Counted from the stretch's first letter, positions 39,831-48,819 are shown. The stretch is 49,109 nucleotides of DNA from Planctomyces sp. (GCA_027483405.1 JAIXUU010000266.1:1-49109), one strand, 5' to 3'. The notes: generated by a model not told the origin, from the letters alone. Made by a program: numbers and translations.

Positions 39831-41732
39831 ATGACGATGCAAGCAGTCTTGATGTGCGGCTTGGTGATTTCTGTTGGACTATCCGTCCTCGCCGCCCACG
39901 CCCAAACCGACCAGAAGTCTGAGCCAACGAAGGCCCAGGCCCCGGCGATCACATTCTCGTTGATGGACCTGAACGGCACAATTCACAGCCTCGAACAGAA
40001 CGACAACAGGCGAGTTCGGGCGTTCGTCTTCGTCTCGACAGAATGCCCCGTTTCCAACGGGTACATCAAAACGCTGAACGAACTCCACTCCAAGATCGCC
40101 AAGTCGGAGAAGGCGTCTGAAATCTTCGGGGTCGTTTCCGACCCCACGGTGACACGCACTCAGGCGGCCAAGCATTTTGCCAACTTCAAGGCTGAGTTCC
40201 CGATTCTGTTCGACGCATCCGGGTTGTTGGCGCAGGTTTTGAAGCCGTCCCACGTCCCCGAAGCGTTCGTCTTGGACCGTGACGGCAAGCTCGTCTACCG
40301 AGGAGCCATCGACAATTCCTGGGAAGCCATCGGGCGTCGAAGGCCCAAAGCTGAGAAGGAGTTCCTTTCCGACGCCATCATGTTAGCCAGCAACGGCAAG
40401 TCGGTTGTCGTCGCAGAAACCAAGCCGGTTGGTTGCCTGTTCGAGATGCCGCCCAAAGGGGACGTGAAAGCCAAAGTCACCTACACCCGTGACATCGCTC
40501 CGATCATTCAGACTCGGTGCCTGAACTGTCACCGTGAAGGTCAAGTCGCTCCGTTCGCCCTGGCTGACTACGACCAAATCGCCAAGCGTGCGAAGCAGAT
40601 CGTCCGTGTCACGCAGGACCGAATCATGCCGCCGTGGATACCGTCACCCGGCCATGACAAGTTCGTGGCCGAACGATGGCTCACGGATCGGGAACTCGAA
40701 CTCATCGAGAACTGGGCCGAGACGGGCCGGGCCAAGGGCGACGATGCTGATCTTCCACCAGCACCAAAGTTCGCCGAAGGTTGGCGGCTCGGCCAACCGG
40801 ACTTGATCGTGAAGATGGCCGATCCATTTACGGTTCCCGCTGATGGCCCTGACTTACTCCAGAATTTCGTGATTCCCATTGAAATCTCCGAGGACAAACT
40901 CGTTGCAGCCATCGAATTCCATCCGGGCAACAAGCGGGTTGCTCATCATTCGGTCCTGTTCCTTGATACCAGCGGTGCGGCTCGCAAACTCGACAAGGCC
41001 ACGCCAGAACCGGGTTACGCCAACTTTGGCGGGCCGGGGTTCCTGCCATCCGGTGCGTTGGGCGGCTGGTCGGTCGGCAACACGCCACGACCGTTGCCGA
41101 ATGGTATGGGACGATATTTGAAGAAAGGTTCCGATCTCGTCGTGCAGATGCACTACCACCCGACGGGCAAACAAGAAACCGATCAGTCAGAAATCGGCCT
41201 GTACTTCGTGAAGAAGCCCGTTGCGGAATCGCTAAAAGAACCGGCCACACTCGTCGGAAGCATCTGGATGGCGAACTACGAGATGGACATCGCTGCCGGA
41301 GAAAAGGACTACCGACGATCCACGTCGTACACGTTGCCCAAGGATGTCATCATGGTGGGCGTCGTCCCGCACATGCACTTGCTCGGTAAGGCCATGAAGG
41401 TGACGGCAACTCTCCCCGACAAGACCGTGAAGACGCTGATCGACATCAAGAACTGGAACTACAACTGGCAGGACGAGTATTACTACGAGCGCCCCTTCAA
41501 GCTGCCTGCCGGGACTCGCCTCGATGTTGAGGCCGTCTTCGACAACTCGGACGGCAATCCTTCCAATCCGAGTTCGCCGCCAAAGCGGGTGACGTGGGGC
41601 GATGGCACGAAAGACGAGATGCTGTTCTGTTTCTTCTTACTCTCGTCGGAGAAGACCGAAGACCTAATTCATGTCGTCTTTGACAACTTGAAACACGACA
41701 CCAAGCAGCCACGAAAAGCGGTGGAGAAATGA
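39831..41732 (+). CDS. redoxin - cytochrome c - Cu(II) ascorbate-dependent monooxygenase-like fusion protein
   Basis: TlpA/redoxin part (FVSTECPVSNGY...VPEAFVLDRDGKLVYRGAIDN), haem motif CLNCH, Cu-monooxygenase-like HH and HMH (VAHHSVLF, VPHMHLLGKAMKV). Confidence 0.88.
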   Translation: MTMQAVLMCGLVISVGLSVLAAHAQTDQKSEPTKAQAPAITFSLMDLNGTIHSLEQNDNRRVRAFVFVSTECPVSNGYIKTLNELHSKIAKSEKASEIFGVVSDPTVTRTQAAKHFANFKAEFPILFDASGLLAQVLKPSHVPEAFVLDRDGKLVYRGAIDNSWEAIGRRRPKAEKEFLSDAIMLASNGKSVVVAETKPVGCLFEMPPKGDVKAKVTYTRDIAPIIQTRCLNCHREGQVAPFALADYDQIAKRAKQIVRVTQDRIMPPWIPSPGHDKFVAERWLTDRELELIENWAETGRAKGDDADLPPAPKFAEGWRLGQPDLIVKMADPFTVPADGPDLLQNFVIPIEISEDKLVAAIEFHPGNKRVAHHSVLFLDTSGAARKLDKATPEPGYANFGGPGFLPSGALGGWSVGNTPRPLPNGMGRYLKKGSDLVVQMHYHPTGKQETDQSEIGLYFVKKPVAESLKEPATLVGSIWMANYEMDIAAGEKDYRRSTSYTLPKDVIMVGVVPHMHLLGKAMKVTATLPDKTVKTLIDIKNWNYNWQDEYYYERPFKLPAGTRLDVEAVFDNSDGNPSNPSSPPKRVTWGDGTKDEMLFCFFLLSSEKTEDLIHVVFDNLKHDTKQPRKAVEK

Positions 41733-42385
41733 CCGTGACCCTGCCTGCGGTGCGACCGCCGACGACCGATACCGAAGAACGCCTTCTAGATCATGCCCTA
41801 ACTTTGTTCGCCGAGAAGGGCTACGAAGCGGCCAGCGTGCGGGAAATCATCGAAGCGACTGGCGTGACCCGCCCGGTGCTGTACTACTACTGCTCCAGCA
41901 AGGAAGACCTCTTCAAGCGGCTGGTGCATTGGAAGCACGACGAGGCATATCGGGAACTCGGCAAGAATGTGAATGCGACAAAAGGCTGCGCCAATCGCCT
42001 ACGGGCGATCATGAGCGGATCGTTCGCTTTTTGTGCCACCGACCCTCGTGTGCCTCGGCTGATGTTTCAGACCCACTTTGGCCCGACCATTCCAGGCATT
42101 TCTGAGTTCATGGCCGAAGTTGCCAAGCTGCGGTTTATGATCGTCCATCAAGTCATGCAGGAGGGTCTGGACGCCGGAGAATTGGAAGGCGGGGACGCTG
42201 CCTCGTTGTCGCTGATCTTTTGCTGCATCATGGATCAGCACATCAACGTGTTGGTACGGATGCCCAAACCCAAGAAGCGGCTGACGCCAGAGTTGGCCGA
42301 CTCACTGGTGGATGTTTTTCTTTTCGGCTTGGGATCGGGAAAACGGAGCCGAGTCTCCCTGCCGACTTTTGCAGCCGATCAATAG
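41729..42385 (+). CDS. TetR/AcrR family transcriptional regulator
   Basis: ERLLDHALTLFAEKGYEAASVREIIEATGVTRPVLYYYCSSKEDLFKRLV; ATGA overlap with the preceding CDS. Confidence 0.95.
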   Translation: MTVTLPAVRPPTTDTEERLLDHALTLFAEKGYEAASVREIIEATGVTRPVLYYYCSSKEDLFKRLVHWKHDEAYRELGKNVNATKGCANRLRAIMSGSFAFCATDPRVPRLMFQTHFGPTIPGISEFMAEVAKLRFMIVHQVMQEGLDAGELEGGDAASLSLIFCCIMDQHINVLVRMPKPKKRLTPELADSLVDVFLFGLGSGKRSRVSLPTFAADQ

Positions 42386-42429
42386 ACATGCCGATTCGTG
42401 GTTCGACGAAATCGCCGTGATTTCACAAA

Positions 42430-42775
42430 ATGGACGTCAGCAATGCCCTGGATCGAATAGTACAACTCGCTGGAGAAACCAAGCTGGACGCCTGCCCCGG
42501 CGACTATCGGCCTGATCTGGCAGATTCTCTACCCGGTCATCCTCGTCAGCTTTGGGTTCGTGATCGTGCAGGCGATCAGGAAGAATCTGCCCTGGCTGGT
42601 AACGTTGCCGTTCGCCGCAGCAGTCTTGTGCGATTTTGTGGTCACTTTTTACAGGATGGTGAGTGATCACGATGGCGAGCGTTCTGATCCAGATGGCGGT
42701 TACTTCAATGCGATAGGCACGATGCATTCGCTGGATTCATTCTTCGGCGAATTGACCAGCGTGCTGACGGGATAG
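42430..42775 (+). pseudogene. possible disrupted small membrane protein
   Basis: TM-like frame TPAPATIGLIWQILYPVILVSFGFVIVQAIRKNLPWLVTLPFAAAVLCDFVVTFYRMVSDHDG lacks an in-frame ATG after an amber codon (ATGCCCTGGATCGAATAG); a nearby start is in another frame. Confidence 0.4.
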
Positions 42776-43374
42776 GCCTCCATCTCATCGTCGGGATAGG
42801 GGCCGAGCAACGACAGCAGCGGCTCCGGTTGTTCGATGTCCTGATCCAGCCAGACATCAGCAGCGGCTTGGGAAAGGATGGCGGGCATGCGGTCGTGCAG
42901 TTTCGACATGAGGGTGTTAGCACTCGTCGTAATGATCGTGCAGGTGTCGATGGGCGTGCCGGATTTCGTCCAGCGTTCCCAAAGACCTGCGAATGCAAAC
43001 GGTTTTGCGTCCTTCATGCGAATGAAGAGGGGCTGTTTCGATTGGCCTTCCTGCCTCCATTCGTAGAAGCCGTCCGCCAGCACAAGACAGCGGCGGCGTC
43101 TCAGTGCGGTCTTGAACGACGGCTTTTCGGCGAGTGTCTCCGCACGGGCATTGATCATGCGGTTGCCGATTTTGAGGTCGTCCGCCCAGGCCGGAACCAG
43201 TCCCCATCGCAACAGCACCAGTTCCCGTGAAGTCGAATCAGGGATGGAACGGACAGCAGCGACCTGCTGTGTAGGAGCGATGTTATAGCGTGGCTCCCAC
43301 TCGACCTGCGACTGGGCAGCATAGAGCTGGAGCAGTTGGTTGAGATGAGTTCTGAGGGTGTACCGACCGCACAT
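42700..43374 (-). CDS. SOS response-associated peptidase (SRAP/YedK/HMCES family)
   Basis: MCGRYTL N-terminus with catalytic Cys2, YNIAPTQQVAAVR, RMINARAETLAEKPSFKTALRRRRCLVLADGFYEW, LHDRMPAIL. Confidence 0.97.
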   Translation of the reverse strand: MCGRYTLRTHLNQLLQLYAAQSQVEWEPRYNIAPTQQVAAVRSIPDSTSRELVLLRWGLVPAWADDLKIGNRMINARAETLAEKPSFKTALRRRRCLVLADGFYEWRQEGQSKQPLFIRMKDAKPFAFAGLWERWTKSGTPIDTCTIITTSANTLMSKLHDRMPAILSQAAADVWLDQDIEQPEPLLSLLGPYPDDEMEAYPVSTLVNSPKNESSECIVPIALK

Positions 43375-43444
43375 CGCTTCACGTCATTCCGATTTCTTGA
43401 CTGAACATTCCCAGACTACGGTCGTGCACCGAGCAACCCGCAAC

Positions 43445-43485
43445 TTGACAAAAAATATACATGTGTATAGTTTTCAAGCAAGGAG
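43445..43485 (+). promoter_or_regulatory. putative promoter/operator of imuA operon
   Basis: Consensus -35 TTGACA (43445-43450), palindrome TATACATGTGTATA (43456-43469) overlapping a -10-like TATAGT, RBS-like AGGAG (43481-43485) before ATG 43492. Confidence 0.6.
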
Positions 43486-43491
43486 CAGAAC

Positions 43492-44250
43492 ATGGGGAAA
43501 CTGAATCTTTACGATACCCAGAAGCAGACAATTGTCGAACTCCAAAGCCGGATTCGGGCTTGGGAACGAGGAGCTTCATCATACTCAACACATTATCTCA
43601 CAACAGGTTGTGGTGCCTTGGATACCCTGTTTCCCGGCCAGGGAGTGCGTCAGGGGAGCCTTGTCGAGTGGCTGGGAGATGGTAATTCCAGCGGTGCTGG
43701 CACAGTTTCCCTGATAACTGGTTGGCGGGTCTGCCCTGCAGGACGTCCGCTGGTGCTGATCGACACTCGCCACGACATGTTCCCACTGTCGCTTTCGCTG
43801 CTTGGCTTTGATCTCTCCCGGCTGATCCTGATTCGACCAGCTTCCGAGCGGGAGGCTCTCTGGGCGTGTGAAGAGGCGTTAAGATGCGAAGCGGTCGGGG
43901 TCGTCTGGGCGAATATCGAGCAAATCACCAGCACCAGTTTTCGACGTCTCCAATTGGCGGCGGAAGATTCAGCAGGGATCGGCTTTCTCGTGAGATCCGC
44001 GAAAGCCGTGCATCAACCTTCATGGGCAGAAGTCCGGTTCAAGGTTCATCCACGTCCTTCTCTGCGTGGCTCACCCGGCTTTCAAGTGGAAGTTATTTCC
44101 CATCACGGGAAACCCCATCACTCCATGGCGGACATCATGATCGACAGCTGGAAGGGAAGGCTTTATGAGAACAGGCACTCAGCGAATCCTCTGCCTCTGG
44201 TTCCCCGAATGGACGTTGCAACGACTCGTCGTCGCTCGACCGGAGCTTGA
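43492..44250 (+). CDS. imuA: ImuA (RecA-like mutasome accessory protein)
   Basis: TTGCGALDTLFPGQGVRQGSLVEWLGDG...; RecA/SulA-like pattern directly upstream of imuB and dnaE2. Confidence 0.85.
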   Translation: MGKLNLYDTQKQTIVELQSRIRAWERGASSYSTHYLTTGCGALDTLFPGQGVRQGSLVEWLGDGNSSGAGTVSLITGWRVCPAGRPLVLIDTRHDMFPLSLSLLGFDLSRLILIRPASEREALWACEEALRCEAVGVVWANIEQITSTSFRRLQLAAEDSAGIGFLVRSAKAVHQPSWAEVRFKVHPRPSLRGSPGFQVEVISHHGKPHHSMADIMIDSWKGRLYENRHSANPLPLVPRMDVATTRRRSTGA

Positions 44251-45700
44251 CCGATGTCTCCTCCTGCTGACCGAGCGGATGCAACGGGGAGAGTTCGTTC
44301 GCTATGGCAACCGACTGGCACAGAAACGTGGCGTGCGGGTGGGAATGCCGGTCTCGGAAGCCAGGACGTTTTTCCGACCTCGCGACCGCATCATTATGGA
44401 AGCTGTCCAGCCTCCACAGGATCGACAGGCACTCATTGAACTCGCACTGCGTTGCGAGCGGTTCAGCTTTCGTATTGGACTGGAAGAAACCGACCACCCC
44501 GAAAGCATCCTGATGGATGTGACCGGGGTCTCCCATTTCTTTTCCGGTGAGCAGGCGCTCGCCGAAGAATTGGCTCGGGCACTCTCAAACAAGCGTTACA
44601 ACAGTCGCATCGCCATCAGCGAGACCATCGGCTCAGCTTGGGCAGCAGCTCATTTTCTGGCAGGTTCGCATCAGCCAGTCGTTATCCCCGCAGGAGAACT
44701 CCACCGGCTGGAACCGCTGCCTGTGATGGGGCTGCGATTGGATGACTCCACGCTGGCCAAACTGCAGCGGCTGGGCATCCAGACCATTCGTCAGGTGCTG
44801 GCATTGGATCGTGCTTCGCTGACACGCCGCTTCGGAGCAGAAATTGTCACTCGACTTGATCAACTCAGAGGACGACGCCCGGAGACGATCACCCCTTGCC
44901 ATCCTCTGCCAACGTATCGAGTCGAGCGAAATCTCGAAGAGGGCATTTCTCACCCGGAAGCCATCGAACAACTCTGGTCTCTGCTGCTGCGACAACTGCT
45001 GGACTTGCTCACCCAGAAATGCCTCGGCACTCGCCATCTGGAATGCCGGTTTATGATGGAAGACCGTACGTCGCAATCGTTGAGCCTTCGTCTCTGCGAA
45101 GCAACCAACGACCTGCGGCACATTGCCGATCTGCTGCGGTTCCAACAGGAAAAACTGCGGCTTCCATCTCCGGTTATCACTCTGATCATGCAAGCGTTGG
45201 ACGTGTCTCCTCTCGAAGCCGCCCAACAGGAGTTGTTCGATGGAGGCACACGAGGTCATGCACGGCAATTCTCGATGCTCGTGAATCGTCTCAGCAGCCG
45301 TCTGGGAGCAGAAGCGGTCCTTGCCCCCTGTTTGCTTCCCGATCCTGTTCCCGAACGGGCGGTGCAAATGCATCAGGTATCCGATGTAAACTCTGCGGAG
45401 TCCACCACGTTCCCCGCACGATTTCATGGGGTTGATCGTCCCACGGCCTTATTTCCTGAGCCAAGACCTGTTGAGGTCATCGCCATGTTGCCAGACGGGC
45501 CTCCCGCAGTGCTGTTCTGGCAGGGAATACGGTTCGATATTTCCTATTCGACGGAACCGGAGCGCATCGAATCCGGCTGGTGGGACGGTGAATACGTCTG
45601 CCGGGACTACTACCGTGTCGAAACAGCTTCAGGCCAATGGCTGTGGGTCTTCCGACACCTTCAGGATCATCTCTGGTTCTGGCATGGGGAGTTCTTTTAA
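44165..45700 (+). CDS. imuB: ImuB, Y-family DNA polymerase-like protein
   Basis: RILCLWFPEWTLQRLVVARPEL...GVRVGMPVSEARTF...LMDVTGVSHFFSGEQALAEELARAL...LRLDDSTLAKLQRLGIQTIRQVLALDRASLTRRFG. Confidence 0.93.
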   Translation: MRTGTQRILCLWFPEWTLQRLVVARPELDRCLLLLTERMQRGEFVRYGNRLAQKRGVRVGMPVSEARTFFRPRDRIIMEAVQPPQDRQALIELALRCERFSFRIGLEETDHPESILMDVTGVSHFFSGEQALAEELARALSNKRYNSRIAISETIGSAWAAAHFLAGSHQPVVIPAGELHRLEPLPVMGLRLDDSTLAKLQRLGIQTIRQVLALDRASLTRRFGAEIVTRLDQLRGRRPETITPCHPLPTYRVERNLEEGISHPEAIEQLWSLLLRQLLDLLTQKCLGTRHLECRFMMEDRTSQSLSLRLCEATNDLRHIADLLRFQQEKLRLPSPVITLIMQALDVSPLEAAQQELFDGGTRGHARQFSMLVNRLSSRLGAEAVLAPCLLPDPVPERAVQMHQVSDVNSAESTTFPARFHGVDRPTALFPEPRPVEVIAMLPDGPPAVLFWQGIRFDISYSTEPERIESGWWDGEYVCRDYYRVETASGQWLWVFRHLQDHLWFWHGEFF

Positions 45701-45702
45701 CC

Positions 45703-48700
45703 ATGTCTTACGCCGAACTGCATTGCCTGACCAACTTCTCGTTTCTGGAAGCAGCGTCTCATCCCGACGAGATGGTTGCCCGTGCTGCCGAACTGGGCTA
45801 CTCCGCACTGGCAGTCACTGACATCAACTCGCTCGCGGGCGTGGTACGAGCCAACACAGCCACCAAAGATCATCCACCACTCAAGCTGATCGTCGGGTCC
45901 GAAATCCGCCCAGTCGATGCCTCGCCTATCGTGGTGTGGGTCAAGGATCGTCGAGGTTATGCCAACCTCTGCCGGCTCATCACAACCGGTCGACGACGGG
46001 CACCGAAGGGAGAGTGTCACCTCACTTTGGACGACATCGCTCAGCACGCTGCGGGGCTGCTCGCAGGCGTGGTTCCCCCTTCGCACTGTGAAGAGTTTTC
46101 CATCGACGACGCTTACCTTTATCGAGACATCTTCGGTGCAGCATTTCTACTGGCCGAACTGCATCGAGGTCCGCACGACCGCTACCGACGTGACTGGCTG
46201 CAAGACCTGTCTCGACAAACGAACCTCCCGCTTGTGGCAGCGGGAAACGTACTGTTTCACGTCCCTGACCGCAAACCGCTGCATGATGTTCTGACAGCGA
46301 TCCGGCTTGGCACGACGGTCGCCCAAGTCGGGGAAGCCCTTCAGACCAACGCCCAGCGTCATCTGCGTCCACTAGATTCACTCAAGGCGATCTATGGTGA
46401 CATACCAGGGGCGTTGGAACGGACGTTGATGATTGCCGAACAGTGTATGTTCTCGCTCGATGAACTCCGCTACGAGTACCCTGAAGAACTCGCTCCACCC
46501 GAGTTCTCGCCGATTCAATACCTGCAACATCTGACGTGGCAGGGAGCCGAACAGAGATATCCGCACGGGTTGCCGGAGAAGATCCGACACCTTTTGGAAC
46601 ACGAACTGAACCTGATTGAAGAACTCCGCTATGAGCCGTACTTCCTTACGGTTTGGGATATCGTGCGTTTTGCCCGGTCCCGTGACATTCTCTGCCAGGG
46701 ACGCGGATCGGCAGCGAACTCGGCAGTCTGTTATTGCCTGGGAATTACTGCTGTCGATCCCGAGCGGATCGATGTGCTCTTCGAGCGGTTCATCAGCCGG
46801 GAACGGGACGAAGCTCCCGACATCGATGTCGATTTCGAGCACGAACGCCGGGAAGAGGTCTTGCAGTACCTCTACGATAAGTACGGAAGGGAACGAGCGG
46901 GGATCGCCGCCGTCACAATCACTTACCGCCCCCGTTCGGCGATTCGGGATATTGGCAAGGCCTTAGGATTCTCGCTCGACCTGGTGGATCGACTGGCCAA
47001 GAATGCCGACCACTACCGGGCGTCCGACGATTTCCGCCTGCGATGCCAGGAGGCGGGACTCGACATCCGGTCAATCACCGGTCGGCAGTTCGTGCATCTT
47101 GTCGGAGAGCTTCTCGGATTTCCTCGGCATCTCTCACAGCACGTCGGCGGGATGGTCATCACACGAGGTCCGCTGCATGAACTTGTTCCCATCGAAAATG
47201 CGGCGATGGATGGACGCACGGTCGTGCAATGGAACAAAGACGATCTTGACGATCTTGGCATCCTCAAAGTCGATTGTCTGGCACTAGGCATGTTGACCGC
47301 TATTCGCAAGTGCTTCGCTCTGGTCGAATCGACGACCGGCAAGACCCTCACGCTGGCGAGTATTCCCGAAGGAGATGAACGTGTCTATGACATGATCTGC
47401 CGTGCCGACACGATGGGAGTGTTTCAGATTGAGAGCCGGGCCCAGATGTCGATGCTCCCCAGGCTCAAGCCACGCTGTTACTACGATCTCGTGATCGAGG
47501 TCGCTATCGTGCGTCCTGGCCCCATTCAAGGTGACATGGTTCACCCGTACCTGCGACGACGTTTCGGTGAAGAAGAGGAAACTTATCCCAATGAAGCGAT
47601 CCGGCGAGTGCTGAAGAAGACGCTTGGCGTCCCGCTCTTCCAGGAGCAGTGCATGCAACTGGCGATTGTGGCGGCGGGATTTACTCCTGGGGAAGCCGAT
47701 CAATTGCGTCGAGCAATGGGAGCGTGGAGACGCCCCGGCGTCATCGACCAGTTCCGTCAAAAGCTGCTCGACGGCATGAAGCAGCACGGACTGGAAGGGG
47801 AGTTCGCCGAACGGGTCTTTCAGCAGATTCGTGGTTTCGGGGAGTACGGCTTTCCAGAAAGCCATGCCGCCAGCTTCGCCCTACTGGTCTACGTCTCGGC
47901 ATGGCTCAAGTACCACTTCCCCGCTCAATTCACGGCGGCGGTCATCAACAGTCAGCCGATGGGGTTCTACGCTCCATCTCAACTGGTGCAGGATGTTCGC
48001 AAACATCAGATCGAGGTTCGACCGGTGGACGTGAACCGCAGCAAGTGGGATTGCGCGCTGGAACAAGAGAGTCTTCGTCTTGGTTTTTGTCTCATCAAAG
48101 GATTACAGGAATCTGCCGCTTTGACCGTCGTGGAAAGCCGACGTGATGGATCCTTCACGTCGATGCATGATTTCGTTCGTCGCACATCACTCCCTCAAGC
48201 CCAGGTTGAACGACTGGCGGAAGCGGACGCTCTGGCCAGCCTGAATCAGACTCGCCGGGAAGCGGTCTGGAATGCGTTGTCGGTCTCGAAAAAGCCTCGG
48301 CAAAGAACGCTCTTCGACGATCTCGAACCGGAGGAGGAACCAAAGGCAACCTTACCGACGATGGCCCCCGAAGAAGAAGTTCATGCCGACTACCGGATGA
48401 CGGGGCTCTCTTTGCGGTCTCATCCTCTGGCGTTCCACCGAGAGCGGCTTGAAACGCTGGGAATCATTCCTGCAGAACGTCTCGTTCACATCTCCAACGA
48501 CACGCTCGTAAAAGTCGCTGGGATCGTGCTGATGCGGCAGCGTCCCAGCACTGCCAAGGGAATCACCTTTGTGACTATTGAGGATGAGACCGGCACGGCC
48601 AATCTCGTTGTTCACATTCAGACATGGGAACGCTTTCGGAAAATCACTCGCCATTCTCAGGCATGGATTGTCCATGGACACGTCGAATGCAAGCAGACCG

Positions 48701-48783
48701 TCATCCACGTCATCGTCCGCCGGATCGAAGACCTTTCGACTCGACTTTCCTCACTGCCACTAAAGTCACGGGATTTCAAGTAA
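45703..48783 (+). CDS. dnaE2: error-prone DNA polymerase III alpha subunit DnaE2
   Basis: PHP domain N-terminus (YAELHCLTNFSFLEAASHPDEMVARAAELGYSALAVTDINSLAGVVRA), RGSAANSAVCYCLGIT, DIDVDFEHERREEVLQY, C-terminal SRDFK. Start inferred at 45703. Confidence 0.97.
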   Translation: MSYAELHCLTNFSFLEAASHPDEMVARAAELGYSALAVTDINSLAGVVRANTATKDHPPLKLIVGSEIRPVDASPIVVWVKDRRGYANLCRLITTGRRRAPKGECHLTLDDIAQHAAGLLAGVVPPSHCEEFSIDDAYLYRDIFGAAFLLAELHRGPHDRYRRDWLQDLSRQTNLPLVAAGNVLFHVPDRKPLHDVLTAIRLGTTVAQVGEALQTNAQRHLRPLDSLKAIYGDIPGALERTLMIAEQCMFSLDELRYEYPEELAPPEFSPIQYLQHLTWQGAEQRYPHGLPEKIRHLLEHELNLIEELRYEPYFLTVWDIVRFARSRDILCQGRGSAANSAVCYCLGITAVDPERIDVLFERFISRERDEAPDIDVDFEHERREEVLQYLYDKYGRERAGIAAVTITYRPRSAIRDIGKALGFSLDLVDRLAKNADHYRASDDFRLRCQEAGLDIRSITGRQFVHLVGELLGFPRHLSQHVGGMVITRGPLHELVPIENAAMDGRTVVQWNKDDLDDLGILKVDCLALGMLTAIRKCFALVESTTGKTLTLASIPEGDERVYDMICRADTMGVFQIESRAQMSMLPRLKPRCYYDLVIEVAIVRPGPIQGDMVHPYLRRRFGEEEETYPNEAIRRVLKKTLGVPLFQEQCMQLAIVAAGFTPGEADQLRRAMGAWRRPGVIDQFRQKLLDGMKQHGLEGEFAERVFQQIRGFGEYGFPESHAASFALLVYVSAWLKYHFPAQFTAAVINSQPMGFYAPSQLVQDVRKHQIEVRPVDVNRSKWDCALEQESLRLGFCLIKGLQESAALTVVESRRDGSFTSMHDFVRRTSLPQAQVERLAEADALASLNQTRREAVWNALSVSKKPRQRTLFDDLEPEEEPKATLPTMAPEEEVHADYRMTGLSLRSHPLAFHRERLETLGIIPAERLVHISNDTLVKVAGIVLMRQRPSTAKGITFVTIEDETGTANLVVHIQTWERFRKITRHSQAWIVHGHVECKQTVIHVIVRRIEDLSTRLSSLPLKSRDFK

Positions 48784-48819
48784 CGCTCATGTGGTGCCGG
48801 TTCGATGATCAGGGATTGA

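Noticed and set aside
44633-45427. 264-aa minus-strand ORF opposite imuB
   Set aside because: Antisense to imuB; no domain pattern.
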